The notes: generated by a model from the letters alone, not told the origin. A stretch of 64,000 bases of DNA from Triplophysa rosa (GCF_024868665.1 NC_079900.1:23757690-23821689), one strand, 5' to 3'. Positions 34,759 through 47,360 are shown, numbered from the stretch's first letter. Numbers and translations are program-made.

Positions 34759-35999
34759 AGTTTTGGTGGCGGGAAAATTCTACAGTAAATATGTTTATGC
34801 TGTGAATCATCATACAGTCATTTTTAACATTTTTTTTTGTCAGTACAAATCTGAAGAGACTCGACAGATTCTTCAAAATCTTGACTTCAGCAAAGTAATT
34901 TTTCTCATTTTTCTCATTATTTGTTGCTATTATTGTTTATTTAGCGCAGTTTCCTCTTGTCAGGTTATCAGTGCTTTGAATATGAGTGCACTGGGCGAGA
35001 ACAACACAGACATGAGCTGGTATGATAGCGTGTGCATATTATTATTAAAATAATCTGGAATTGTGTCCGTGTGTATGTTGTGTGTGTTTGTGCATAGCCA
35101 TGTGAAGGAAACCGATAAATTACTGAAGAGTGCTGAGCTGAAAAAAAACGCAATAACATGTAAGACTTTTAAAGAGTTTTAATGGTTAGACATTTCATAT
35201 TCTTTATAAGATCCATTGCAGGGCAAGCTGCAGCAACCAATGTCTGAGAATAACGGGGGCTTTGTGCAAACAATGCCCTTAAAATTCAACATAAAAGGCC
35301 AAAAAAATGCCCTTGAATAATACAACTAAAAGTGTTAAAACTGTTACGATTAAAATAAAATGTGAATAAAGTGTCTTATTAAATCTGATCACTGTGCATA
35401 TTTCTTTTACATGTGTTATTTACAGCGGTGAGCCTTACAACCTGTCATAGTCTCGGTGCATGAACGTAATGGCCAATCAGAAGTTTAGATGAGTCACCGC
35501 TTGCTTATAAAAACAACAGGTTGCAGATACGATGCAAGTCAGATTCATGTATTATAATGGAAGTTTAATGCAGTCAACTTCATTCATCATAACACGAGAT
35601 TATAACTGCAGTCATTTACTTTTTCAGTTATGAGTTTTTAAGTTCTGTTTATTCCCAGTTTGAAAAAAAAGTTTTTATGCTACTAAAAGATGTATTAATG
35701 CAAAAACAGCAATATCACCCATGAACTATTTGTCTTTATAGTCAATAAGAATGAACTGTAAGAATGGCATGCTAAACAATTTTAACATATTCTATTATTT
35801 GACAATAATCATGATTAAAATATCAACAGTAATATTAAGATAATGTTTTTAATATTTCAGTCCACTGTAAAGAGTGCCTGTTTCTTATATTTATTACACG
35901 TGATATGCTCATCTAACTCAGTTCAAAGACAGCTTCAGCCTTAAACTTTGTCTTTATCTTTTCATAATGTATACACATGCATTTAAAATTACATTAATC

Positions 36000-36265
36000 G
36001 GTCACACTTTATTTTAAGGTCCAGTTCTCGGTTTTAGTAAACTATTAACTACGACTTTTGCTTAGTTAACTCTTAATTTGTTGGTTAATAATAGTTAGTA
36101 AGGTAGTTGTTAGGTTTAGGTGTTGGGTAGGATTAGGGATGTAGAATATGGTCATGCAGAATATGTGCTTTATAAGTGCTTATAAACAGCCAATATGCTA
36201 ATAATAGACATGCTAATAAGCAACTAGTTAATAGTGAGAATTGGTACTTATACTAAAGTGTTACC
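36000..36265. mobile_element. Short MITE with GGTMACACTTTA ends
   Basis: The left end GGTCACACTTTATTTTAAGG and the reverse complement of the right end (GGTAACACTTTAGTATAAG) match. The interior 'gttaggtttaggtgttgggt' is typical of an abundant fish interspersed family. No protein. Confidence 0.75.
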
Positions 36266-37832
36266 ATAAATCTTATAACATTATTGAGTTGTGGTGTAAA
36301 TACAGGTAGTCTGTGTAATAAGCCAGATGCAGCTTCTGCAGAATGAATTTCACTGAATATAATGAGTCTATGTCTTTTGTCTTTTACTGCAAGGAAGAAG
36401 ACTTCAGTCCAGGAGGATGACTCCTGTTCAGGAAAAACATACAGGACCAGAGTTACAAATAATGTTTTTTTCAATGATATATTGTATAGATCTAACAATG
36501 TAGTTTTTTATTATAAACATGTAATGTTTATTATATCATTTTAAAATGATTGTGTTTTATACATTTCTCATTTTAATTTTACAAAATAAAAAAATTACTT
36601 TACTTCCTCATCATCAAGTGCGCACCCGGGTCTGTGTTGCTTTCATATTCATACAAAACGCGCCACAGTTTGAGAGCAACCGAACTCAGACCACCTCCTT
36701 CATGTAGTCTTGGGTTTGGTAGCCAGGTGCGCACCCAGGTTAGCTTGACAGCTTTCACATTAGCAACTTTTCATTCCGTGCCCTGTTCCGAACTAAACTT
36801 CAAGTGTGAAAGCCACCTTAAACTCACGGCCAAGACAACTGCTTATATCTGTCCATTTCAGCACATTCCTGTCTCGTGCCATTTTCTACCCACAACACGA
36901 CTCGCTGGCCCACGCATAAATCGACAAATAGTTTTATGGACCCTTGGCTTACGTGACTCTCGTCTGTTGCGTTTGGCTCCGAGCGTGACTTTACGACGCT
37001 CCCCATCTGAGTGTTTGGGCTGATGGCTCAGACCTGACTCAACGCTCCCAATGTCTGCTACAGCACAGGCCTCACACAGGTGGCGATGTCAGCGTGACGC
37101 TGTCATTACAAACCGCACCGCGCCTACTCGGACATCTGTTGCTTTTGTCTGCGGGTATAAAGCACTCCCATCCTGACAGACAGAACAGCAATCGTGAAGG
37201 ATTGCTTGACCTTACGCCGAGAACCCGACCGGACTGATGGAGCTTTACATGGTCTCATGCTGAATGAAGATCTTAAAAAAAAACTACTGATCAACTAGTC
37301 AGTCTTAACAAATGAGGAACTTGGCTCTTCTTTAAGGTTTTGAAGCTCAAACACGCATAAAAGTAATCTATACAAATGGGTTTTTACAAAATGCCTGTGC
37401 CGTGACGTCTTTTGTATGTGTGGGTCTGTGTATTGTGCATTGTTTGTATTTTCATGTGAGTTATGGATTAGTATGATGTTGTAGCCGTGTCCATGTTCTT
37501 TTGTAGTTCTGTCACTGTTGAACAGCTCTATTGTGTCCATGTGCATTGTGTTTATTGTGTCCTCTCTGTGTACAAATAACCTCTAGTGTTTCACGCGTCT
37601 ATCCTGTCGGTCTAAATGTATCGTTCTGTTGTGATGTTCCGCTTCTTGTTTACCACGTCTTGCTCTTGTTTATCATGCCATGTTGATGGATCTGCTCATT
37701 CACATTTGGATTTATTAAATACTTTATCTGTGCTTGCTTGGATCCCACTTTACAAATCCTTTAGACAGAAAGTTGGACTGTCAGCATGCTACTGCAAAAC
37801 CCTTTCAGAGTAGAATCTCTTTAGCTGTGATG
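36266..37832. other. Intron, partly repetitive
   Basis: 36600-36830 contains 'gcgcacccgggtctgtgttg' and 'agccaggtgcgcacccagg', which look like remnants of an interspersed repeat related to 34290-34470. No exon with convincing splice sites was found. Confidence 0.4.
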
Positions 37833-37840
37833 CTTTAAAT

Positions 37841-38973
37841 CAGGGGTCACTAACTAGCGGACTCCGGTCCGGATGCGGACCGCGAGATGCATCCGTCCGG
37901 ACCTCAAAGCCTTTTGACATAATAAATAAATGAACGCCTAACATTATTTTATAATGCAATCAAATTTATACCAGGCACATCAAGGTCCGCTCAGTAGCAG
38001 TTTGGGTCCTACGGCGCCACGGACAGTTAACATATGCACACTGTTGCCAAGTTCAGACATCGACGTCTCGACGAGAGAAGAGAGCCGGGACAGACTCGCT
38101 GCACAGCGCGTAGACAGATGTAACTGTCAGTGACTGAAAAACAATGTCCTTTTCAAAAGTTAGAAAAGTTGACGCTGAAAACCATGTTTTCCGAGATGAA
38201 TGGGTCGAGAGATTTGCATTTATTCTTCCTGCATCGAGATGCACGAGACCGGTTTGTCTCATTTGCTCGGAGTCTGTTGCGGTTGTCAAAAGTGGAAACC
38301 TTAAACGGCATTATGAAATTAGACAGAGACACTTTGAAGAAACTTACAAGCAGCAGTCCGAGGTAAGGACACGGAAAATATATTAGCTCAAAGCCCAGTA
38401 GTAGCGATCTACATGGGTCCTCCCTCACTCACTTACCACCCAACAACGAGCGAATGTTCGGCTAAGAATACAGTGGATCTTAGGAAAACATAACAAGCCC
38501 TTTACTGATGGGAAAATAGTAAAAGAGTGAATGGAGCATGCGTGTGAAACACTTTTAGAAGGAAAATAAAGACATGAACTAAAAGAAAATATTAAACAAA
38601 CCCACCTTTCAGCTGCAACAGCCACAAGAAGAGCTGAAATGTTATCAGATGATGATCAGTCGCAACTTGATGTTGCTATTTGTTCATCTCAGTTCAGCAG
38701 AAAACAACACTTTAGTTTTCTTTTAAAGTTGATCATGTTGAAATGAATGTATGTTCAATGCAGGTTTAGAGATTATGGCATTTTGCACATTTTCCTTCAT
38801 TATATTCTTGTCAGACATTGTTATGCCGTTGTATAGATATGAAAAGACATGTTTATTTCTTTGGTCTGCCAAAAACCATCAATTCATGATTTTAGGTATT
38901 TAATTGTCCGGACCTCGACTGGCAAGGAGGGTTTGTTTACTGGACCTCAAGCAATTTTAGTTGAAGACTCCTG
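37841..38973 (+). mobile_element. hAT element with BED-finger relic, perfect target duplication
   Basis: The left end CAGGGGTCACTAACTA and the reverse complement of the right end (CAGGAGTCTTCAACTAAA) are terminal repeats of the Charlie/GTF2IRD2-like hAT type. The 8-bp duplication CTTTAAAT is perfect (37833-37840, 38974-38981). The 5' coding part survives (38144-38386), while the catalytic region is deleted. Confidence 0.92.
38144..38386 (+). pseudogene. hAT transposase N-terminal fragment with BED-type zinc finger
   Basis: An 80-residue frame, MSFSKVRKVDAENHVFRDEW..., shows the start of a hAT transposase of the kind found in GTF2IRD2/ZBED-like proteins. The BED-like finger is CLIC (about residues 38-41), then KSGNLKRHYE and a downstream RQRH. 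The usual His spacing seems disturbed (R where the family has a T/K-H pattern). The frame ends with RTRKIY and a stop. The DDE domain and the C-terminal hAT dimerisation domain are absent from the remaining ~590 bp. It could bind DNA only if translated and folded; more likely dead. Confidence 0.75.
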
Positions 38974-39174
38974 CTTTAAATGATATGATGATTAAATGAT
39001 TTTTATTTTTTTAGATTATTATACTTGAATTTTATTAACTAACAATAAATAAAAACGAAAACTCAAATAAAATAAATGAAACTTACATAGATACATAAAA
39101 ATAAAAAAGTAAAAAAGACATAAGCACATAATAAATAAATAAATGCAAAAAATGACAAGCATTTTTGTCTTGTG

Positions 39175-41231
39175 TTATAGTACATTTTTGCAGTGCAGTG
39201 ATGGGATGATGGTGTTGAAAGCGGAGCTGAAGTCCACAAACAGGATCCTCACATAGGTCCCTGGTCTATCCAGATGTTTCAGGACAAAATGCAGCCCCAT
39301 GTTAACTGCATCCTCAACAGACCTGTTTGCTCTGTAGGCAAACTGCAGGGGGTCCAGTAAGGGTTCTGTGATGTCCTTCAGATAAGCCAGTACCAGTCTC
39401 TCGAATGACTTCATGACCACAGATGTGAGAGCGACGGGTCTGTAGTCATTCAGTCCTGTGATTTTGGGTTTCTTTGGGATGGGGATTATGGTGGAGCGCT
39501 TGAAACAGGAAGGAACTGTGCACAGCTCCAATGATCTGTTGAAGATCTGTGAGAAGATGAAGGCCAGTTGAATAGCACAGCTTTTAAGACAGGCTGGGGA
39601 GATACCATCTGGGCCTGGTGCTTTTCTTGTCTTTTGTTTCCTAAAGACTCGGCACACATCCTCTTCACTGATCTGAAGTGCAGGAGGTGGGGTGACTGAA
39701 GGTGAAAGGTGTTGTGTAGAGAGAATGTCAGAGTTGGTGTGAGGTGTAAAGTTAGCATTTTCAAATCTGCAGTAAAAGTCATTCAGATCATTGACCAGGT
39801 GTTGATTGCCTGCAAAATTGGGGGATGGTGGCTTGTAGTTGGTGATGTCTTTAAGGCCTTTCCACACAGACGCAGGGTCGTTGGCTGAAAAACGGTTTTC
39901 CAACTTTTTAGAGTAGTTTCTCTTAGCCACTCTGATTTTCTATGTCAATGTGTTCCTAGCCTGCTTGTACAAGACTTTGTCCCCTTTTCTGTAGGCATCC
40001 TCCTTGGCTTGGCGAATCTGTCTGAGTTTTGCTGAGAACCATGGTTTATCATTGTTGTATTTTAAGGAAGTCCTGGTAGGAATGCACAAATCCACACAGA
40101 AACTGATGTATGATGTTACAGTCTCTGTGAGCTCGTCCAGATCGGTGGTAGCAGCTTCAAAAACACTCCAATCGGTGCACTCGAAACAGGCTTGTAAGGC
40201 CCGCTCTGTTTCGTTGGTCCATCTTTTAACAGTCCTTACCATAGGTTTGGCAGCTTTTAGTTTCTGCCTGTAGGCTGGGATAAGGTGAACCAGGCAGTGA
40301 TCAGACAGTCCTAAAGCTGCTCTAGGGACAGAGCGATATGCATTCTTTATTGTGGTGTAGCAATGGTCCAAAATATTTTTGTCTCTGGTAGGGCATGTGA
40401 TGTGTACAGACAGTATTTTGGCAGCTCGAGTATAAGTTTTGCCTGATTAAAGTCGCCAAGAATAATAATAACAGAGTCCGGATGTTGTTGCTCAGTATCC
40501 GTGATGTGATTGGTGAGCTGTTGTAACGCCACGCTCACGTGCGCTTGCGGTGGAATGTAAACACACATGAGAATGAACGAGGAAAACTCTCGCGGCGAGT
40601 AAAAGGGCTTACAGTTAATGAAGAGTGCTTCTAGGTCGAGACAGCACATCTTCTTCATCACTGTTGTATCTGTACACCACTTTTCATTGATGTACAAACA
40701 TACCCCACCATCGCGCGATTTCCCCGTTGATTCTGCGTCGCGTTCCGCTCTGAACAGCTGGTAGCCGGGCAGATGTAGCGCGCTGTCCGGGATGAAGTCA
40801 TTTAGTCACGTTTCCACAAAACACAAAACAGCAGAGTTTGAAAAATCCTTATTTGTTCGGTAGAGTAGAAGAAGTTTGTCCGTTTTGTTTGGCAGAGAGC
40901 GCAGATTCGCCAGATGTATGCTAGGCAGCGCAGTTTTAAAGCCGTGCTTTATGAGCCTGATTAGCGCGCCGACTCGCTTCCCACGCTTGCAGAAAGCCTG
41001 GAGCGCTACGATGTTAAGTAAAACGTCCGAATAATCAAAAACCGGTAAAAGATCAGATGGTGTGCACTGCCGAATGTTCAGCAGTTCATCTCTTGTGAAA
41101 CTGATTGTATGGGAAAAACATAAAACAGGAAAAACTAACAAAAACACCAAAACAACTGGAGAGCTCCACACCGAGGCAGCCATCTGCGGCGCCATCTTGG
41201 AATTATAAATTATAAATTGCATTTTAGTCAA
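39175..41231 (-). pseudogene. LINE (L2/CR1-like) endonuclease-reverse transcriptase, broken
   Basis: Read leftward, the apurinic-type endonuclease comes first: IHLANLRSLPNKTDKLLLLY (near 40870), then GDFN (near 40455) and LSDHCLV (near 40300), the late catalytic motif. Reverse transcriptase follows at 39930-39175: KAPGPDGISPACLK, IPIPKKPKITGLNDYRPVAL, then motif A FVDFSSAFNT. The sequence stops right after motif A (IIPS), so the FADD motif, thumb and 3' UTR are missing. A nonsense codon (VET then stop, 40806) replaces the Trp of ETWL, and frameshifts separate the pieces at about 40347-40371 and 39930-39940. Lack of the 3' end is opposite to the usual 5' truncation. The fragment is dead. Clade assignment is by style, not by phylogeny. 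Confidence 0.88.
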
Positions 41232-41394
41232 AAGACTTTGACTAAAACTAAATAAAAATTTGCTGTCAAAATTGACACTGATCTTAATTCTAATTTCAGT
41301 TAAGCCTTAAAATGTTAAAACTCTTTATGAAGTTGTATGTGCAACAAAATAAGTTACTGAAATTGTTAATATTTTGAAAATAAATGTTATTTGA

Positions 41395-41575
41395 ATTTTT
41401 AATTTTTTTCAAAACATCGAGATGTGTATCGTATCGTGAACCCAGCATTGAGATATGTACCGAATTGTGAGCTGAGTGTATCGTTACACCCCTACTGTTA
41501 TGTGCGATTAATCGCGATTAATCACAGAAAAAATGTGTGATTAATCAGATTAATTTTTTTAATCGATTGACAGCA
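41395..41575. mobile_element. Two hAT ends side by side
   Basis: 'gtatcgttacacccctac' (about 41479-41496) is one hAT terminus. 'gattaatcgcgattaatcac' through 'atcgattgacagcacta' (about 41508-41578) is another, of the ATTAATCG type also seen at 16571. Their partner ends are not identified. Confidence 0.5.
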
Positions 41576-41579
41576 CTAA

Positions 41580-43027
41580 TAATAACTCAAGTAACTATAA
41601 AAACTCAAACCCACACTAATCAGGCTGGTCATTATTAATGTCTGATCCGGGAGCAGGGGAGTCCTCCAGCAAGAACACTGCTGTCGTCAGCCAACAGAAA
41701 CTTGAGATCCTCTTGAAGGAAGCTGTCCACTCTTATTAACACATTAAAGTGGTGGCGAGAGAGGCAATCACAAAGGCAAGCTCTCTCGCTGACGGACCTG
41801 CACGGATTTAATGAGTGTTGCTAAGCGTCAGAGGGGATTTCTGATTGGCCGGCCTCGTGCAAGAGGACACAAGTCATCAAATTCAGTCTGACTCACCAGA
41901 TACAGCCAACATCTCAGATGCGTAAGGGAAACACCTGTGTGACATATCAGGCTTCTTGGCAGAGTGACAAAATCCTTTCCAAATTTAGCTTCAGATAAAC
42001 ACAAGAGACAAAGGAAGGAAAAACTGAAACATCCCTTTGCATCCTATTGGCATTAATCTTTATTTCTACCAAAGTATGAGCCAAAATATGCACAGCCATG
42101 TTGAAATATTCACTCTTCAAAACCATCCTTTCCTTCAGTACTCATCATCGGGTTAAAGCCAACATGGCTTCACACACTTTTTACAACGACATTGGAAATT
42201 GTCTCTACTGTATATGTGCATTTCTTGGTTCTGCGTCAGTCATCTTCAGTCCATCATAGGTAACAATAAGGATTACTTATTTTTGTCCATGCTTTAAAAT
42301 CCTACCTTTAAACATTTTATTTTTAATTGATTTAGCTCATAAATCTTTGTTGCAAATCATAAATGTGTTTTGTTTCCTGCGCTCTGTATTCATGACACTG
42401 AACAGTCCTAGAAGTGTATCTCCATTAAACCAACACCACTTCATTACCAGTGCTATTTCCTATGCAAACCGCTACCTTTAAAACATCTCGAGATGGAGGT
42501 TTTCTATCACTGCCAGTGACATTAGTTTGGTCTTCTGTCTTTTGACTCATAAAATGAATCTGAGCCTCAGGGTGTCCAATCTCAGCTCCATCTCTAGCTT
42601 GTGATGTCAATCTATGGCAGCTGATGATATGTCTTAGGGAAGTGTGAGTTCACAGAGGGAATCTGTTCTCACTCAAGCTGTCTGGATTTGATAAGAATTT
42701 TTAAAAAGCGATGGGTCGCAGGTGGCATTACGCCAACCTGAGCTATGCTATACCGCTAATTCAGAGACTTGCCATGTCAGTGAACCCCATTCCAGCGGTT
42801 TAACTAAACATTTACGATCATGAGTTGGACAGATGCTTTTTTCAAAGTGGATTACTGTGCGATTAGCATCACAACCTGAACTTGTTTTTATACTATGACA
42901 GAAAAATACTGTTATTAAAGACAACAAAATACATCTAAAGCAATGTACAGCTAAAGCTAATGTCTTGTGCCTGACTGACTAACTGTATATATTACAGACA
43001 TTCATGGGCATATTTTTCCCTTCACAA
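41580..43027. other. Intron, single-copy in appearance
   Basis: No microsatellite, TIR or gene-like frame was recognised. Confidence 0.5.
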
Positions 43028-43029
43028 GG

Positions 43030-43273
43030 GCTGTGTCCACCGAGGCGTTTCTGCCAGCGTACGGCACGTTTTTTAATTGTTTCCAATGCAAACGCCTACA
43101 GCTGGCGTTCTTTTCCGCAGGCTCAGCGCCGGCGCTCAGCATTTTTTTCACACGTATCATAGTAACCAACGCGTCTCCGCTTGAAAAAAAAAAAGCAGCT
43201 CAAGCGCCTGCAATCGGCGTTTTCAGTCAACGCCTGGTGTTTTCAGCCACGTAAAAAGCACCTCGGTGGATCT
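43030..43273. mobile_element. MITE with TCCACCGAGGYG ends
   Basis: The left part 'gtgtccaccgaggcgtttct' and the reverse complement of the right part (AGATCCACCGAGGTGCTTTT) form terminal repeats. The interior is rich in GCG/CGC ('tcagcgccggcgctcagc'). The target duplication is not determined. Confidence 0.65.
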
Positions 43274-43276
43274 GGG

Positions 43277-44066
43277 TAGGGTTGCACCAGCCATTCGTAA
43301 GTTCTTTCTTAAATGTGAACATAAAGTCCACACCAGAGGCTTAGTAACTACTAGCTAGTTTGTAACTAAATCTGTATGTTTTTTGTTGCACCATTTGGTC
43401 TTAAGGCAGAACGTAGCTAATAGTTCATAAGCTCTCCGTAAAGTAATGCGTAGTCACATACTATGACATTTAATGACGTACAATAGCAGCCTTTAAATTC
43501 GTGAGAAAAAATTGTGTTGAAATGTTATGAATTTCAAAACATTCTTGATTTAAACTTATTTTACCTCAAATAATAACGGTAAAAAATGTTTTTATTGAAT
43601 AAGAGTACAACCTATCATGAATAACATATTTCAAATTAGATTAAAGAGTATATAACTAGGGATTTTTAAGGTCCTACTTTGTTTACGGAGTGTCCAACAA
43701 CAATTGACACACGATTTTATTTTGACACACGGAGGAGTGCTAGGACGGTTCTTGTTAGAGCCGTCAAAAATTAAATGTCATCACATAATGTTCTCTATTT
43801 TAAAAGGTAAGAGATTGTAAATGTCAGCATTATCATGTGTAAATTATTAAAGAATGTCGAGTGAAACAAGAGCTTATTCAGTACGTTCAGTGAGTCTGGT
43901 ATCTTATTCCTACAGTTACTCCTGACGGGAGGCTTCCGTAAATATTTAGTTTATACGTAACATTACGCGTCAACTAAGTTGAATGGTGCAACTCAAAAAA
44001 TGTTGGTAATGCGTAAGTTGTAACTTAGTGCCCGTTTAAGCTTACACACAGCTGGTGCAACCGACC
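43277..44066. mobile_element. DNA element with GGTTGCACCAGC ends
   Basis: The left end GGGTTGCACCAGCC and the reverse complement of the right end (GGGTCGGTTGCACCAGCT) agree. The inner repeat 'gtaagttctttcttaaatg' is mirrored by 'gcgtaagttgtaacttag'. About 790 bp. No protein, duplication unclear. Confidence 0.6.
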
Positions 44067-45344
44067 CCTGGAGCCTTAGGGGAGTTGAGGTAGTATGTGT
44101 AATATGAATTATTCAATATTATTGAAAGCATCTGTTGGCATAACGGAAGACTAAAAAGAAAGATTACATCGATCGTTAAAATTTAATAAAGAGGATTTTC
44201 ATCAGAAAAGCAATAAAGAACATAAAATATAAAGGCTTTTATAATGGAAAGAGACAGATGAAGTATAACGGCATTATTGGTGATACAGCCTGACTGAATC
44301 AGAAAAAACTCCAGCCGCTGTCAGTATCCCATCATGCCCTGTGTGTAGGGCTATATTTGCCTTTGCTCTTCCACTAATGTTCCTCACTTTCATCTGTAAC
44401 CTTTGTTCTTCTGTCAGGGTGCCAGAGGGCAGAGCGTAAGCAAGGTTTAGGTTGAAACACCTCTCACAGGGAGACACTGAGCGAGCAATGATCTGGACTG
44501 CCAGGACTGAGTTGGCCAACCACAGGCGATGGAAACTTTCCCGCTGGCAACAGAACATGACCGATGGAAACAAACATAAAACACTGGACTGGGACCCCAT
44601 CCGTTAGTCATGCAGCCACCGCTGATGTGTCAGCCTCCAAACAACCTCAACATTGACTTCAGCGGGAGCTATTTCATAATACATCAACAACAGCCCGCTG
44701 TCTACCTATCTGACCTTCAATTTACTGTAAGGGCCGGGTTCAAATAGCTGAGAAAAAAAATCTTCTATAAAATTCATCTTCAGTTGGTGTGGTGTTCTCA
44801 CTCACATACAGGTTCACTTTTGGTGACATGCAAAATCCAACCTTATCTCAAGGGAAACGTGACCAATAACCATTAATTCATTCAAATGAATTTGTACAAT
44901 TATTAGAAAAACAATAATGAAGTCACAACCTGAAACCTAGTCTCAGCCTCAGATGTCATGCCCACAGTTCCAGTGGCAGCAAAGCGTTTGCTGCAAACAT
45001 TAGACAGTCTATCAATACCGTCCCATCACTCCCCACTATGCCAGAAATTCATAATTTACTCATTGTTATGCTCTTGCAACAAATGAATAAGGATAACTTT
45101 TTAAAAATGAACGTGGATAACTTTTCCTTTGTGTTATTTCTTCAGTGAAAAAACTTTTAGAGTGAGTCACCATTCACTTTCATTGTACATGTCAAAAATA
45201 CAGCACGCTAAAGGGGAGTTTACAGTACACGACATAAAATCGAAACACATTTTTAAATACAACGAAACACACGCTTGCCAACTTAAATGGATACAATGCA
45301 CAACCTGGTAGTTACACAACCAGCAAGGATGACATGATCTGAGC
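44067..45344. other. Intron, single-copy in appearance
   Basis: A weak ZNF143-like string 'gtatcccatcatgccctgtg' (44324-44343) occurs. No gene-like exon is seen; a frame of 108 codons on the minus strand at 44600-44274 has no domain. Confidence 0.45.
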
Positions 45345-45525
45345 TACACTGTAAACCCGAATGTTCAAAGAAATTAAACAGTTTAAGTAGTGTAAACTTA
45401 ATTTTATATAAAAAAAATTCCTAACTTAAATGTTTTGAGTTCCTGTAACTAATTCTTACTTTTGAGTTAGTTTAACTTAATTTCAACAAGTTAATTCAAG
45501 ATGATTTGTTGAGAATGAAATTCAG

Positions 45526-45543
45526 TTCCCAGCATGCTTTGCG
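45526..45543 (+). promoter_or_regulatory. ZNF143/STAF-like motif in palindrome arm 1
   Basis: TTCCCAGCATGCTTTGCG is near identical to the ZNF143 consensus. The mirror copy is at 46542-46559 on the minus strand. Confidence 0.5.
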
Positions 45544-45739
45544 TGAGACTGCATTAGGAAAGTAAATTTTGAAATGAAGTGTTAATTTATGAGTTTTTAG
45601 AAAGGAAAAAGCCTTGTTAATGATGAATGTTCAATTATCTTGGATATTTAGAAGAGTTTGTTGTGTTTTTGACTTTTGGGGTTACCATCGTTCAGAAGAG
45701 TGGTGCTTATGCTTAGGTTGTGGGAGGTGCAATAGCAGT

Positions 45740-45749
45740 CGTGTGTGTG

Positions 45750-45797
<48 letters not shown>

Positions 45798-45800
45798 TGT
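45740..45800. repeat. (GT)n(GTGC)n microsatellite
   Basis: A GT run turns into about nine GTGC units. The mirror arm has only a short CACACG tract at 46325-46346, so length has changed since the arms arose. Confidence 0.97.
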
Positions 45801-46858
45801 TGCATCACTCTCTGTGAAGGCTGTTTGTTAATTGTTGATGCAGCTGAACTGTTTAGGTTGTCTTAAGACCTTTCATTTATTTAGCTGTAAATAAAAAAAG
45901 TAACTTTGCTAAATGTTCAAAATTAAAAGGAGTCAACAACAGTACAACAAACTCAAAACTTACTAGTTTTGCTTACTTAAAATTGTTCAAAATTAAAAGG
46001 AGTCAACAACAGTACAACTGATTACCTCAAATTTTTTTAGTTTTCCCAACTTATTCGGGTTTACAGTGTAGGGCTGGGAATAAGTTGGGAATAAGTTTTG
46101 AGTTTTTGTACTGTTGTTGACTCCTTTTAATTTTGAACAATTTTAAGTAAGCAAAACTAGTCAGTTTTGAGTTTATTGTACTGTTGTTGACTCCTTTTAA
46201 TTTTGAACATTTAGCAAAGTAACTTTTTTTATTTACAGCTAAATAAATGAAAGGTCTTAAGACAACCTAAACAGTTCAGCTGCATCAAGAATTAACAAAC
46301 AGCCTTCACAGAGAGTGATGCAACACGCACACGCACACGCACACGACTGCTATTGCACCTCCCACAACCTAAGCATAAGCACCACTCTTCTGAACGATGG
46401 TAACCCCAAAAGTCAAAAACACAACAAACTCTTCTAAATATCCAAGACAATTGAACATTCATCATTAACAAGGCTTTTTCCTTTCTAAAAACTCATAAAA
46501 TAACACTTCATTTCAAAATTTACTTTCCTAATGCAGTCTCACGCAAAGCATGCTGGGAACTGAATTTCATTCTCAACAAATCATCTTGAATTAACTTGTT
46601 GAAATTAAGTTAAACTAACTCAAAAGTAAGAATTAGTTACAGGAACTCAAAACATTTAAGTTAGGAATTTTTTTATATAAAATTAAGTTTACACTACTTA
46701 AACTGTTTAATTTCTTTGAACATTCGGGTTTACAGTGTATCGTGCAATTCTTATACTCAGTTTCTCAATGAATTACGGTTAAAAGCCAGAGGGCGCTCTC
46801 TCGCAGAAACTCCAAATACAGGCAACAGAAGAAGTATGATTTATACAGTACATGTAAG

Positions 46859-47276
46859 CTGTGTCCTAAATGACATACTGTGCACTTAAACTGCACTATG
46901 CACTCAACGATCTAGTGTTTGAATTTTAGAAGGGTAGTATCGTCCCAAATGAAATACTTCAAAACAGGTTAGTATAAAACAGTTTAGTAAATCGGTTTCC
47001 CCGACGAGCAAAAATGACGTCAATTGCAGGTCATAATGCGTGTGAATAAAATTCAACTTGTACATTGTACAATTAAAGTAGTTTTCATCCGCAATACTTT
47101 GGTCATCATCAGATTGAAGCGTTATCACTCTGCAGGAGAGTTTAGCCCCGCCTCCTTTCCGATACGTAAAGGCTAAAATATACTACAAGACTTTTGCTCA
47201 GATTTTGCCCAGATTTTCAGTCTGGACTTGTTGCAGAAAGTCTGTGCCAGTCTGCAGTAGAGGTCGACCGATATGG
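46859..47276. repeat. Terminal part of a GCTGTGTCC-type DNA element
   Basis: It starts GCTGTGTCCTAAATGACATA, matching the terminus of the MITEs at 4439 and 20112. The other end is not found, and a possibly related 'agtgcatacgtgc' end lies near 48545. Confidence 0.45.
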
Positions 47277-47360
47277 GTTTTCTCTGGTCCATGCCAGAAG
47301 TAATATATCAGGCCGATTTTTTGGCCGATATGTTTGGCCGATTTTCTTTTTTCCACCTTC
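47258..47360. mobile_element. hAT terminal fragment (GAGGTCGACCGATATGGG)
   Basis: 'agaggtcgaccgatatggg' and repeated 'ttggccgatat' units are typical of one fish hAT terminus. The partner end is not seen in this window. Confidence 0.5.

Larger units (their letters stand above)
45345..46739. mobile_element. 1.39-kb near-perfect palindrome of two inverted element copies
   Basis: The first copy runs from TACACTGTAAACCCGAATG (45345) to ATTCGGGTTTACAGTGTA (ends 46070). A second, inverted copy follows to 46739. It lacks the inner terminus but has the same outer one. The arms are nearly identical over about 640 bp, differing mainly in the microsatellite (45740-45800 versus 46325-46346). The outer flanks fit a TA target. 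Related single copies are at 51141-51810 and 30310-30776. No coding capacity. Confidence 0.88.

Noticed and set aside
39486..39782. 98-codon minus-strand frame inside the LINE
   Set aside because: It overlaps the reverse transcriptase in another frame and is only a shadow of it.
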